Shown piece after piece: positions 25,271 to 34,764 of a DNA stretch of 64,000 nt. The stretch's first letter is position 1. Each line of letters opens with the position of its first letter. The stretch covers positions 1,674,001-1,738,000 of the forward strand of contig NC_007650.1 in the NCBI RefSeq assembly GCF_000012365.1, in the 5' to 3' direction. A program made the position numbers and the translations under genes. The stretch is from Burkholderia thailandensis E264 (GTDB lineage: Bacteria; Pseudomonadota; Gammaproteobacteria; Burkholderiales; Burkholderiaceae). A model generated the notes under the pieces. That model made no database searches. It saw only the letters and a program-made list of their open reading frames with translations, and had not been told where the DNA came from.

Positions 25271-27256
25271 TCAGCTCTTCGAATTCAGCCCGATATGCGT
25301 CGGGCCGCTGATCTCGATCGTGCCGTCCGCCTTCAGATGGATCACGCTCGCCCCCACTTCGATGACGATTTCCGTCGCCGCCTTGAGATGGATCTTCCCC
25401 TGGCTCGACTGGATCTCGATATCTCCGACGGTGCCGGCGGCGCCCGGCTGCGGCCCCGTGGTCGTGATCGACGCGTTGCCGCCGATGACCTGGGCATGCG
25501 TGCCGGCGACGTTCTGCTTGTGCGCGCCCTTGATGGTCTGCGTATGGTCTGCGCCGATCGTCTGCGTGCGCGCGCCCGTGATCGTGTGGGTCTGCGCGCC
25601 GCCGATCGTGACGATCTCGTCCGCGCCGATCGTCTTGGTCCGCTTCGCGCCGACGGTGTGCGATTCGTCGTGCTCGACCTCGATGCGCTGATTCCTTTCC
25701 GCATGCAGCCAGATTTCTTCCTCGCCCAGCTTGTCCTCGAAGCGAATCGCGTTGGCGTTCTCGGACGTCCCCTTGTGCGAGCGCGTGAGGAACCCGCTTT
25801 GCGTCGCGCCCGCCGGCAGCGCCCACGGCGGCATGTTCTGCGCGTTATAGACGCTCGATAGGATCAGCGGGCGATCCGGATTGCCGTCGAGGAACGTGAC
25901 CACCACCTCGTCGCCGATGCGCGGAATCTGCACCGAGCCGAACCCGCCGCCCGCCCACGGCTGGCTCACCCGCACCCAGCACGAACTGCCTTGATTGCGC
26001 TGCCCGATGCGGTCCCAATGAAACTGGATCTTCACTCGCCCCAGCGCATCGGTATGAATTTGCTCGCCCTTCGGCCCCACGACGATCGCGGTCTGCGGCC
26101 CCGGAATGACGGGCCGCGCATGCGCGAGCGGCGGCCGAAACGGAATCTTCTTGCGGATGCACTGGAAGCTGGCGTGGTACGACCCCGATCCTTCGTTAGA
26201 CTGATAATTGTTGACGCCATGGTGGCGGACATTCGTCAACAGGAACTGGCGGTCATGCATCGGGCCGTTGTCGTGATCGTAATGCGCGCTCAATTCAAAA
26301 TAGCGGCCCGGCGCGAGCGTCCTGCCGGTGCTCGTGCCCGAAAAGGTCTTGCCGCTCGCGGCGAGCGATTCCAGCCTGAATCGCGCCAGTTCCTCGCCCC
26401 GGTCGGTCGAATCGAAACCATGCAGCCCGACGTAGTCGTAGATTTCATACCGCTCGACCTCGCCCTGATTGAAATCCGACTCGCCCGATACGTAGCGGCG
26501 GGCGGCAGGCACTTTGTAGTCATAAGCCTTCATGCTGACAGCGCCGGACATGAGTTGCCGCTGCGCCGCCCATTGCGTGACCACCGCTTCGTCCTCGAGA
26601 ATCTCGCCGCTCGCATACCGCAGCGACGGCAGCCCGTCGATGGGCTTTGCACGGGTCGAATCGTCGTCGATGATCAGCTTGTGTCCGTCCTCCGCGTGCT
26701 CGAAATAGAAAAAGAGCCCTTCCAGCTCCATCAGGCGCAGCACGAAATTCAGATCCGTCTCCCGGTACTGCGTGCAATAGCTGTACGGCTTCAGCGTGCG
26801 GCCGGCGCGGAATTCGTAGGAAGCGAGCGCCGAATATTGCGAAAACACCTCGTCGAGAATGTCGCGTGCGCTCTTGTCCTGGAATATTCGCGAATCCACC
26901 CGTCGCGACAGCATCCATAGCCACGGCTGCACAGTCGCGCTATAGGTGGCGAGCCCGCCGTCGGCGCCGGTATGCGAAAACTGCGTGACGTAACCGTGAA
27001 AATGCCGGGCGGAACCGCCGACGATCCCGCCTGGGGGCTGAAGGGATATCGTGACGGCCTGGCCGATCATCTGCTTCAGTTCGATCGTCGGATCGCGCGA
27101 CGCAAGCCCCAGCCGCATGTCGAACAGCACCGACAAGCCCTCGCTGCACTGGAAATCGCTGAGCACCAGCTCGGCGCGCCCGGCAAGCGGCGTCTTGATC
27201 GTCAGCAGGCGGCTGTTTTGCAGACTCAGGAAACCCGCAATATCGGACATTTTCAT
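25271..27256 (-). CDS. vgrG: VgrG, T6SS spike protein
   Basis: A 661-residue spike protein. The N-terminal two-thirds is the gp27/gp5-like region (LNFVLRLMELEGLFFYFEHA and DALGRVKIQFHWDR near the OB domain, SCWVRVSQPWAGGGFGSVQI). The C-terminal part is a beta-helix needle built from heptad-like repeats such as THTITGARTQTIGADHTQTI (residues about 545-605). A DUF2345-like tail ends the protein, and no C-terminal effector domain is visible. It assembles on the Hcp tube and carries the PAAR-Rhs effector. It heads the vgrG, chaperone, rhs, immunity unit; the T6SS structural genes are not in this window. Confidence 0.95.
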   Translation of the reverse strand: MKMSDIAGFLSLQNSRLLTIKTPLAGRAELVLSDFQCSEGLSVLFDMRLGLASRDPTIELKQMIGQAVTISLQPPGGIVGGSARHFHGYVTQFSHTGADGGLATYSATVQPWLWMLSRRVDSRIFQDKSARDILDEVFSQYSALASYEFRAGRTLKPYSYCTQYRETDLNFVLRLMELEGLFFYFEHAEDGHKLIIDDDSTRAKPIDGLPSLRYASGEILEDEAVVTQWAAQRQLMSGAVSMKAYDYKVPAARRYVSGESDFNQGEVERYEIYDYVGLHGFDSTDRGEELARFRLESLAASGKTFSGTSTGRTLAPGRYFELSAHYDHDNGPMHDRQFLLTNVRHHGVNNYQSNEGSGSYHASFQCIRKKIPFRPPLAHARPVIPGPQTAIVVGPKGEQIHTDALGRVKIQFHWDRIGQRNQGSSCWVRVSQPWAGGGFGSVQIPRIGDEVVVTFLDGNPDRPLILSSVYNAQNMPPWALPAGATQSGFLTRSHKGTSENANAIRFEDKLGEEEIWLHAERNQRIEVEHDESHTVGAKRTKTIGADEIVTIGGAQTHTITGARTQTIGADHTQTIKGAHKQNVAGTHAQVIGGNASITTTGPQPGAAGTVGDIEIQSSQGKIHLKAATEIVIEVGASVIHLKADGTIEISGPTHIGLNSKS

Positions 27257-27607
27257 TATCGCCCCCGGGACAGCCGATTAACGACGGCCTATTTAAGACG
27301 GCAAATCATAGCGCACGGCAACGCCATTGAAACGAGATTTAAATAGCGCCTTTTCACTCAACTTCCCCGATCGATCGCGCCGGTAAATTTGACGGAATTC
27401 GATCTCGCAAATACCGCGGGCGAGTAAATAATTCAAGCGCGCCCGTTATCTCGAAATCCCTGATTTGGCGGTCTATTGCGGCGGATGCGATACCCCCACT
27501 GGCCTTGTGATGCGCGGCGGATTATATTGACGCCGCGCGATGCCGATGATTATCGGGTTATCCGAGAACGGAATCTCCCTCACTCGAATACGGAATACGC
27601 GAAGACC
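27257..27607. other. AT-rich divergent promoter region of vgrG
   Basis: No gene. The region separates vgrG (minus) from the unrecognised membrane protein (plus). The 27280-27480 part is much lower in GC than the coding DNA, with runs such as TTTAAATAGC, and probably holds both promoters. Confidence 0.4.
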
Positions 27608-28774
27608 ATGTCGAAGTCACCTGCTTTTTGGGAGCCGTATTGCCATCGCTCGGAGGCGGAATTCCACTTGTCGAATTTCGCCGCGCGGGTGCTCGGGCGC
27701 CATGCCGGCGTCGTGTTCTTCGACGGCATCGACGCGGCCCGCCTCAAGCAGGCGATTCCCGATGCGCACGGCGACACGCTGGATCTCGTGGCGGCCGTCG
27801 TCAGGCCGCCGCTCATGCCGATCGAGCCTGCCGAAACGCTCGGCGCGCTGACGCTCGAGCAGCTCTCGCGCGAACGGGGGCAACGCATCGCGGCACGCGC
27901 GCCGTCGGCGCGGCCGTCCCTGCCGGCGCAAGGCACCGCGCACGCACGGCGTTTCATCGAAGCGCACAAGACCGCGTTCGACGCCGCCGTCGGCGGCGAA
28001 ACGTTCGGCGTGCTGGCAGGCGCCGTGTCGGTCGCGGCGATCGTCGGCGGCAGCATCGCGCTCGCGCCGGTGCTCGGCGCGGCGGCGGACGCGGCGTCCC
28101 TGCTCCTGCTCGCCGAAGACGGCTCGATGCTGCGCTACGAACTCAAGGGCGACGAGGTGCGCAAGAAAAAGCGCGAGACATCGTGGCATTGCAAATTGAC
28201 CGAGACCGTCGGGCCGCTGCTCGTGCTGGCTGATCTGGCGGTCAGCGGCATGCGAACGCTCGCGTCGCCGCCGAAGGTCGCGCGGGAAGCCGGCGAAGCC
28301 GCCGAGGAAGCGGCCCAGGCGGCGAAGCGGCTCGCGACGCCACGCCACGCGTCCGACGCATTCAGGCGTGCCTCGCTCGACAATCCGGACCGCGCGGCGC
28401 GGCAAACGGGGATGCACGCAATGCAGACCGAAACGAGCAGCCTGGCGGCCGGCGTGCGCCGCGCGCAGCAAAAGATGCTGGCCGCCCGGCGAGAATTGCT
28501 GCTGCTGCGCACCATCGAAGCGCCCGCCCATCTCGCATCGATCTACGGCGCCGGCGTCTACGGCATGGACCCGCCCGAAGCCGTATCTCGCAGCACGAAC
28601 TGGCTGCGGCAACAGAGGGACGAGCCGCCGCCCGTGCACCCCGATCACCCCGCGCATCTGCTGATTCCGCAGCGTCCGGCCGTCGACGGTTCGAGCGGCG
28701 CGCCCGCGATGCAGCTTCACGTTGCTGTCGGCCATCGTCCGCGCGCGGCGCCGGCCGCGCCGTCGGCCGCCTGA
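27608..28774 (+). CDS. Unrecognised membrane-associated protein divergent from vgrG
   Basis: A 388-residue protein whose family I do not recognise. The first 100 residues look like a soluble domain (AEFHLSNFAARVLGRHAGVV, VVFFDGIDAARLKQAIPDAH). A hydrophobic alanine- and valine-rich stretch follows at about residues 138-175 (GVLAGAVSVAAIVGGSIALA), then a basic loop (KKKRETSW) and a short hydrophobic patch. The remainder contains an Ala/Glu-rich probable coiled coil (AREAGEAAEEAAQAAKRLA) and a proline-rich tail. The next 62 codons after the TGA are open in the same frame. Its divergence from vgrG suggests a T6SS-linked role such as effector or accessory protein. That is inference. Confidence 0.6.
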   Translation: MSKSPAFWEPYCHRSEAEFHLSNFAARVLGRHAGVVFFDGIDAARLKQAIPDAHGDTLDLVAAVVRPPLMPIEPAETLGALTLEQLSRERGQRIAARAPSARPSLPAQGTAHARRFIEAHKTAFDAAVGGETFGVLAGAVSVAAIVGGSIALAPVLGAAADAASLLLLAEDGSMLRYELKGDEVRKKKRETSWHCKLTETVGPLLVLADLAVSGMRTLASPPKVAREAGEAAEEAAQAAKRLATPRHASDAFRRASLDNPDRAARQTGMHAMQTETSSLAAGVRRAQQKMLAARRELLLLRTIEAPAHLASIYGAGVYGMDPPEAVSRSTNWLRQQRDEPPPVHPDHPAHLLIPQRPAVDGSSGAPAMQLHVAVGHRPRAAPAAPSAA

Positions 28775-29435
28775 CCGGTTACGCCGAGCACCCCGGCGAT
28801 CGGCCGCGCGGCGCGCCGGGCGGCCGTCGCGGGCGGCGCGCTTTTCATCGGCGCGGGTTCCGCACCGACCGATTCAGGGCTCGCCCGGGTGCTCTTCGGG
28901 TTCGCCTTCGTCAAACTGCGTTGCCGCTTCACCGTTTATCGGGCGCAGAAACAAGTGCGCTGACTCGACCCGGCATCATTGCCGCACGAATGAGAACCGT
29001 CGGCCCGGCGCGATGCGTGACGCATGACGATCGCGGTCACGCGCCAGTGGGCCGATGCCGTTCCGGGCCGAAGGGCGGGCGCGCGCGTGCCGCACCGCAT
29101 CGATCGCCGCGCCCTCGCGATGATCGCCGGCTCGAAGCGCGCCGCGCATTTCAATCGGCTCGCGTCGATCGCGCACGCATGACGTTCGAGCGCGCGACGC
29201 GCACTGCGGCGTTCGTCCGCTTCGCGTGCGCCGCTCTCGATCGGCCGGGCCGATCCGGTCGCCTCGCAAGCCGATGCCGGCGCATCCGCTCCGAAACCAT
29301 GCTGGCCCGACCGCCTTCGCTCTTCGACTGCTCTTCCGCCAGGACGGGCGTGAACGCGCGAGCGGTCGAATTCGCTATCGCCGGTTCATAACGATAGATT
29401 TTTGGGTATGGCGCGCATTATTTTGTCTTTGTTAG
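28775..29435. other. 661-base gap without an accepted gene
   Basis: The first 189 bases stay open in frame with the previous gene (62 codons after its stop, ending at 28961-28963). The rest holds only Arg/Ala-rich chance frames. AT-rich DNA at 29385-29435 just before the RpiR gene probably contains its promoter. Confidence 0.4.
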
Positions 29436-30374
29436 ATGGATGTCACTTTCATCAACATCGACAGCGAGCTAACACGCGCGTCCATGCCGCCCGCCTTCGT
29501 CCAAACCGTCGAAACCCGCTTTGCCGAGCTCACGCCCACGGCGAAGCGCATCGCGAGCTACATGCTCGCGAACCTGGAGCGGCTCGGCCTCGAAACCGCG
29601 GATCAGATCGCGCGTCAGACCGGCACGAGCGGCATCTCGGTCGGGCGCTTCCTGCGCAGCGTCGGCTATCGCAATCTCGACGACCTGAAGCGCGAGCTGC
29701 GCGGCGCGACCGAGCGCTCGTGGATGATCACCGACCGCCTCGACGAATATCGCCGCATGACGGCCGCGAGCGCGCCGGCGCGCGATGAAGCCGCGCCGAG
29801 CGACGCGCCCGGCCCGCTCGACGGCGCGCTCGCGCGCGAGCTCGATGCGATCCGCCACGTGTATCAGCTCGCGCGCTCGCCGGCGTTCGCGCAAGTCGCG
29901 GATCGCGTCGCGCAAGCCGACGCGGTGTTCATTCTCGGAATCCAGTCGACGCGCGGGATCAGCAACGCGTTCCACAGCTATCTCGAATACCTGCGCCCGC
30001 GCGTGTTCTACTCGGATGGGATGTCCGGCTCGTACGTCGATTCGCTGAACGCCGAATTCGCCGATCCGTATTGCATCGTCACCGATACGCGCGCGTACTC
30101 GCGGATCGCGCGGCGCTACTGCGAGGCGGCCGTCGCGCGCGGCGTGCGTTTCGCGCTCATCACCGACGTCTACTGCCCGTGGGCGCGCGAGCTGCCGTGC
30201 GACCTGCTGCAGGTGAGGACCGACGTCGGCCAGTTCTGGGATTCGCTCGCGCCGCTCACCTGCCTGTTCAACCTGCTGATCAGCGCGGTCGTCGACCGGC
30301 TCGGCGACGCGATCGACGCGCGCGTCGCCCGCAATCGCGAGCTGCAGCGCGAGCTCGATCAATTCGAACCCTGA
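29436..30374 (+). CDS. MurR/RpiR-family transcriptional regulator
   Basis: A 312-residue regulator. The N-terminal HTH-6 domain (FAELTPTAKRIASYMLANLE, then a recognition region TGTSGISVGRFLRSVGYRNL) is followed by a SIS domain of about 130 residues, with VFILGIQSTRGISNAFHSYL and CIVTDTRAYSRIARRYCEAA. Such proteins sense sugar phosphates, but other members control amino-acid and peptide use. It lies 20 bases before the D-Ala-D-Ala dipeptidase gene in the same direction, so it is likely the local regulator of the ddp-like operon. A later ATG (29484) could be the true start. Confidence 0.85.
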   Translation: MDVTFINIDSELTRASMPPAFVQTVETRFAELTPTAKRIASYMLANLERLGLETADQIARQTGTSGISVGRFLRSVGYRNLDDLKRELRGATERSWMITDRLDEYRRMTAASAPARDEAAPSDAPGPLDGALARELDAIRHVYQLARSPAFAQVADRVAQADAVFILGIQSTRGISNAFHSYLEYLRPRVFYSDGMSGSYVDSLNAEFADPYCIVTDTRAYSRIARRYCEAAVARGVRFALITDVYCPWARELPCDLLQVRTDVGQFWDSLAPLTCLFNLLISAVVDRLGDAIDARVARNRELQRELDQFEP

Positions 30375-30394
30375 AGCCGCAGGAGACGCCGCCC

Positions 30395-30964
30395 TTGAAG
30401 ACTCCCGCCCATCGCCTCGTCGAGATCACGCCGCGCACGCACGGCGTCGACGTCGATCTCGCCTACGCGACCGACCGCAATCTGACCGGCAAGCCGATCT
30501 ACCGGCGCACGCACTGTCTGCTCATCGAGCCGGCCGAGGCCGCGCTGCGCCGCGCGGTCACGGTGGCCGCGCAGATCGGCCTGCGGCTGCGGATCTACGA
30601 CGCGTACCGGCCGCCGCGGGCGCAGCAGGTGCTGTGGGACTTCCTGCCCGATCCGGCCTTCGTCGCCGATCTCGGCCGCGGCTCGAACCACAGCCGCGGC
30701 GCCGCGCTCGACCTGACGCTCGTCGACGCGAATGGCGTCGCGCTCGACATGGGCACGGGCTTCGACGACATGGTCGCCGCGTCGAATCATTTCCACGACG
30801 GCCTGCCCGAGCCCGTGCAGCGCAACCGGCTGCTGCTGCTCGGCGTGATGCACGCGGCCGGCTTCACGCACATCGCGAGCGAGTGGTGGCACTACGAGTT
30901 GCCCGGCTCGCGCGCGCTGCCGCTGATCGACGGCGACGCAAGCGGACCGTGGCGGCTGATGTGA
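30395..30964 (+). CDS. ddpX: D-alanyl-D-alanine dipeptidase (DdpX/VanX family)
   Basis: A 189-residue zinc dipeptidase that cleaves D-Ala-D-Ala. The zinc motif SNHSRGAALD supplies His99 and Asp106, and SEWWHYE supplies Glu163 (catalytic) and His166 (zinc). The arginine in YRPPRA stabilises the transition state in VanX. I selected the TTG at 30395 because AGGAG (30381-30385) lies nine bases upstream. No signal peptide, so it acts in the cytoplasm. Together with the following transporter it would use peptidoglycan dipeptide released outside, as the E. coli ddp operon does. Vancomycin resistance is not implied, as there is no VanHA partner. Confidence 0.9.
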   Translation: MKTPAHRLVEITPRTHGVDVDLAYATDRNLTGKPIYRRTHCLLIEPAEAALRRAVTVAAQIGLRLRIYDAYRPPRAQQVLWDFLPDPAFVADLGRGSNHSRGAALDLTLVDANGVALDMGTGFDDMVAASNHFHDGLPEPVQRNRLLLLGVMHAAGFTHIASEWWHYELPGSRALPLIDGDASGPWRLM

Positions 30965-31086
30965 CCGCCGCCCGCGTCGCTCGAGCCGCCGTCACGGTGC
31001 GCAACACGCCCGCCGCGCCCGGCGGGCATCCGGATGCGAGCCGAAACGATTGCCCCACTTCGAACCCTCTGCCTCATGGAGCGCGT

Positions 31087-32688
31087 ATGAAACTGTCATT
31101 GCCCAAGCTCGTCACGGCGCTCGCCGCCGCTTCCGCGTTCGCGGCCGCGCCGGCCCCCGATGCGTGCGCGGCGCCGCCGAAAGACATGTTCGTGATGGCC
31201 ACGCTGCTCGACGAATTCATCTCGCTCGATCCGGGCGAAGTCTACGAACTGGTGCCCGAGGAATACGTCGCGAATACGTATGACCGGCTGGTGCGCGTCG
31301 ATCTCGCCGATCCGTCGAAGTTCGACGGCGACGTCGCGCAATCGTGGCGCGTGAGCCCCGACGGCCTCACGTTCACGTTCAAGCTGCGCGCGGGCCTCAC
31401 GTTCCATTCGGGCAACCCGGTGACGGCCGACGACGTCGCATGGTCGATCCAGCGCGCGGCGCTGCTCGACAAGGGGCCGGCTGCGGTGCTCGCGGGCATC
31501 GGCCTCACGAAGGCGAACGCGCTCGCGAACGTGAAGAAGATCGACGACCTGACGGTCTCGGTGACGACCGACCGCAAGTACGCGCCGACCTTCGTGCTGA
31601 ACGTGCTCGGCTCGTGGCCGGCGTCGATCGTCGACAAGAAGCTGCTGCTGTCTCACCAGCAGGGCAACGATTTCGGCAACGGCTGGCTGAAGACGCACGA
31701 GGCGGGCTCGGGCGCGTACCGGCTAGTCAAGTGGACGGCGGGCGACAGCATCGTGCTGCAACGTTTCGACCGCTACCGGCTGCCGCTCGCGATGAAGCGG
31801 ATCGTGCTGCGGCACGTGCCGGAGGCGGCGAGCCAGCGGCTGATGCTCGAAAGCGGCGACATCGACGCGGCGCGCGACCTGAGCCCCGACGATCTCGCGG
31901 CCGTCGCGAAAAGCGGCAAGGCGAAGGTGACGCCCTCGCCGCAGGCGACGCTGCTGTACCTCGGCCTCAACACGAAGAACCCGACGCTCGCGAAGCCGGA
32001 CGTGCAGGAAGCGCTGAAATGGCTCGTCGACTACAACGGAATCCAGAGCCACGTCGTGAAGACGACCTACAAGGTTCATCAGACGTTCATGCCGGAAGGC
32101 TTCCTCGGCGCGCTGAACGCGAATCCGTACAAGCTCGACGTCGCGAAGGCGAAGGCGCTGCTCGCGAAGGCCGGCGTGCCGAACGGCTTCACGGTGACGA
32201 TGGACGTGCGCAACGACTATCCGTACACCGAGATCGCGCAGGCGGTGCAGGCGAACTTCGCGCAGGCGGGCGTCAAGGTGCAATTGATTCCGGGCGACAA
32301 CAAGCAGACGCTCGCGAAGTACCGCGCGCGCCAGCACGACATCTACATCGGCGAGTGGTCGGCCGATTACATCGATCCGCACAGCAATGCGCAAGGCTTC
32401 GCATGGAACCCTGACAATTCGGATCAGTCCAGCTACAAGATGCTCGCGTGGCGCAACGCATGGAACATCCCGCAGTTGACCGCGCAAACCGACGCGGCGC
32501 TCGCGGAGCCGTCCGCCGCGAAGCGCGCGCAGCTGTATCAGGCGATGCAGAAGGAAGTGCTCGCGAATTCGCCGTTCGTGATCCTGTTCGAGAAAGTCGC
32601 GCAGGTCGCGACGCGGCCCGGCGTGAGCGGCCTCGAAGTCGGCCCGATCAACGATCTCGTGTCGTATCGCAATCTGAAGAAGCCGTGA
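31087..32688 (+). CDS. Dipeptide ABC transporter, periplasmic binding protein
   Basis: A 533-residue SBP_bac_5 protein with a signal peptide (cleavage near CAAPPKD, residue 28) and the mature start ISLDPGEVYELVPEEYVANT. It binds the ligand, probably D,D-dipeptides, for the permease that follows. It is nearly identical in plan to the orphan at 11435-13036 and shares long stretches (for example NPTLAKP and KWLVDYNGIQ). The ABC permease gene starts 20 bases later. Ligand assignment rests on the linked dipeptidase and is inference. Confidence 0.93.
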   Translation: MKLSLPKLVTALAAASAFAAAPAPDACAAPPKDMFVMATLLDEFISLDPGEVYELVPEEYVANTYDRLVRVDLADPSKFDGDVAQSWRVSPDGLTFTFKLRAGLTFHSGNPVTADDVAWSIQRAALLDKGPAAVLAGIGLTKANALANVKKIDDLTVSVTTDRKYAPTFVLNVLGSWPASIVDKKLLLSHQQGNDFGNGWLKTHEAGSGAYRLVKWTAGDSIVLQRFDRYRLPLAMKRIVLRHVPEAASQRLMLESGDIDAARDLSPDDLAAVAKSGKAKVTPSPQATLLYLGLNTKNPTLAKPDVQEALKWLVDYNGIQSHVVKTTYKVHQTFMPEGFLGALNANPYKLDVAKAKALLAKAGVPNGFTVTMDVRNDYPYTEIAQAVQANFAQAGVKVQLIPGDNKQTLAKYRARQHDIYIGEWSADYIDPHSNAQGFAWNPDNSDQSSYKMLAWRNAWNIPQLTAQTDAALAEPSAAKRAQLYQAMQKEVLANSPFVILFEKVAQVATRPGVSGLEVGPINDLVSYRNLKKP

Positions 32689-32708
32689 CGCCGCACCGGA
32701 ACCCCGAC

Positions 32709-33779
32709 ATGTCGACACCCGCCACTCCTCTCGAAACGCTGCGCACGCTGCCCGCGCGGCGGCCCGGCGTGCGCTGGGCGCTGCGCGTGCTGCGCTGGGC
32801 GCTCACGCTCGCCGTGACGTTCGCCGGGCTCCTCGCGCTCACGTTCGTGATCGGCCGCAAGGTGCCGATCGACCCGGTGCTCGCCGTGCTCGGCGACCGC
32901 GCGTCGGCCGACGCCTATGCGGCCGAGCGCGTCGCGCTCGGGCTCGACAGGCCGCTTGCGACGCAGTTCTTCATCTACGCGCGCGACGTGCTGCACGGCA
33001 ATCTCGGCATGTCGCTGCTCACGTCGAACCCGGTGCTCGACGACATCAAGCGCGTGTTCCCCGCGACGCTCGAGCTCGCGACGCTCGCCACGCTGATCGG
33101 TGTCGCGCTGGGCGTGCCGCTCGGCGTCGCCGCGGCGGTCAGGCACAACCGGCCGATCGATCACGTCGCGCGCTTCGTCGGACTGATCGGCAACTCGGTG
33201 CCGGTATTCTGGCTCGGGCTGATGGGGCTCCTGCTGTTCTATGCGCGGCTGCATTGGGTCGCGGGGCCGGGGCGGCTCGACCCCGTCTACGACGGAATGG
33301 TCGACACGCGCACGGGCAGCCTGCTGATCGATGCGGCGCTCGCCGGCGAATGGGACGTGTTCGGCAACGCGCTGTCGCACATCGCGCTGCCCGCGGCGAT
33401 CCTCGGCTATTACTCGATCGCGTACCTGAGCCGGATGACGCGCTCGTTCATGCTCGACCAACTGAGCCAGGAATACATCGTCACCGCGCGCGCGAAGGGG
33501 CTTGCCGAGCGTCGCGTGATCTGGCGGCACGCATTCGGCAACATCGCGGTGCCGCTACTGACCGTGATCGCGCTCACGTACAGCAACCTGCTCGAAGGCT
33601 CGGTGCTCACCGAGATCGTGTTCGCATGGCCCGGCATCGGCTCGTATCTGACGGGCGCGCTGCTGAACGCCGACATGAACGCGGTGCTCGGCTGCACGCT
33701 CGTGATCGGGATCATGTTCATCACGATCAATCTGCTGACGGACGCGCTCTACCGCGTGTTCGATCCGCGCGCCCGCTGA
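32709..33779 (+). CDS. Dipeptide ABC transporter, permease 1 (DppB-type)
   Basis: A 356-residue inner-membrane protein with six predicted transmembrane helices. The long periplasmic loop and the EAA-like cytoplasmic motif EYIVTARAKGLAERRVIWRH identify a DppB/OppB permease. It forms the channel with the next gene product. Start ATG is 20 bases after the binding protein gene. Confidence 0.93.
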   Translation: MSTPATPLETLRTLPARRPGVRWALRVLRWALTLAVTFAGLLALTFVIGRKVPIDPVLAVLGDRASADAYAAERVALGLDRPLATQFFIYARDVLHGNLGMSLLTSNPVLDDIKRVFPATLELATLATLIGVALGVPLGVAAAVRHNRPIDHVARFVGLIGNSVPVFWLGLMGLLLFYARLHWVAGPGRLDPVYDGMVDTRTGSLLIDAALAGEWDVFGNALSHIALPAAILGYYSIAYLSRMTRSFMLDQLSQEYIVTARAKGLAERRVIWRHAFGNIAVPLLTVIALTYSNLLEGSVLTEIVFAWPGIGSYLTGALLNADMNAVLGCTLVIGIMFITINLLTDALYRVFDPRAR

Positions 33780-33815
33780 CCCGGCGCGGGCCGCGCCGGT
33801 CCGACCGAATTCATC

Positions 33816-34763
33816 ATGCACATGAACGCTTCATCCGACCGCTCTCCTTCGAATCCCGCCGCGCCGACGCTGCGCGCGTGGCTCCTGTCCGACGCGCCCG
33901 CGTCGCGCCGGCAGGCGACGCTCGGCCTCGCATATCGCCGCTGGCGCCGCTTCGCCGGCAATCCGCTAAATCTCTTCGGGCTTGCGATCCTCGCCGCGCT
34001 CGTCGCGCTCGCGCTCGTCGCGCCGCTCGTCATGCCGCACGACCCGCTGCGCCAGGTGCTCGCCGACCGTCTGCTGCCGCCCGGCTCGCCGTCGCACTGG
34101 CTCGGCACCGACCAGCTCGGCCGCGACATCCTCTCGCGCCTGATCGCGGGTTCGCGGCTCACGCTCGGCATCGCGATCCTCGTCGTTTCGATCGTCGTGC
34201 CGATCGGGCTCGCGATCGGCACGACGGCCGGTTACTGCGGCGGCCTCGTCGACTGCGCGCTGATGCGGATCACCGACGTCGCACTCGCGTTCCCGAAGAT
34301 CGTGCTCGCGCTCGCGTTCGCGGCGGCGCTCGGGCCGGGCGTCGTCAATGCGGTCGTCGCGATCTCGATCACCGCGTGGCCCGCGTACGCAAGGCTCGCG
34401 CGCGCCGAGACGATGCGCATCGCGAACGCGGATTTCATCCACGCGGCGCGGCTGCAAGGCGCGTCCGGTCAGCGGATCGTGCTGCGCTACGTCGTGCCGC
34501 TCTGCCTGTCGTCGGTGATCGTGCGCGCGACGCTCGACATGGCGGGCATCATCCTGACCGTCGCGGGCCTGGGCTTTCTCGGGCTCGGCGCGCAGCCGCC
34601 GAGCCCCGAATGGGGCTTCATGGTCGCGTCGGGCCGCAACGTGCTGCTCGATGCGTGGTGGGTCGCGACGCTGCCGGGCGCGGCGATCCTCGTCGTGAGC
34701 ATCGCCCTCAACCTGCTCGGCGACGGTCTGCGCGACGTCTTCGATCCGCGCCATGGAGCCTGA
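33816..34763 (+). CDS. Dipeptide ABC transporter, permease 2 (DppC-type)
   Basis: A 315-residue inner-membrane protein of the DppC/OppC type. It has an N-terminal extension before the first helix, the HWLGTDQLGRDILSRLIAGS motif after it, and the EAA loop IANADFIHAARLQGASGQRI. Its stop codon lies just before the next gene's start, with that gene's Shine-Dalgarno inside the end of this one. Confidence 0.93.
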   Translation: MHMNASSDRSPSNPAAPTLRAWLLSDAPASRRQATLGLAYRRWRRFAGNPLNLFGLAILAALVALALVAPLVMPHDPLRQVLADRLLPPGSPSHWLGTDQLGRDILSRLIAGSRLTLGIAILVVSIVVPIGLAIGTTAGYCGGLVDCALMRITDVALAFPKIVLALAFAAALGPGVVNAVVAISITAWPAYARLARAETMRIANADFIHAARLQGASGQRIVLRYVVPLCLSSVIVRATLDMAGIILTVAGLGFLGLGAQPPSPEWGFMVASGRNVLLDAWWVATLPGAAILVVSIALNLLGDGLRDVFDPRHGA

Positions 34764-34764
34764 C

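Noticed and set aside
28921..29391. 156-codon plus-strand frame in the 28.8-29.4 kb gap
   Set aside because: Arg/Ala-rich with no pattern, no ribosome binding site and no recognisable domain.
30395..30964. Vancomycin-resistance (vanX) gene
   Set aside because: The fold and motifs are shared, but there is no vanH/vanA partner and the context is a ddp-like peptide-use operon.
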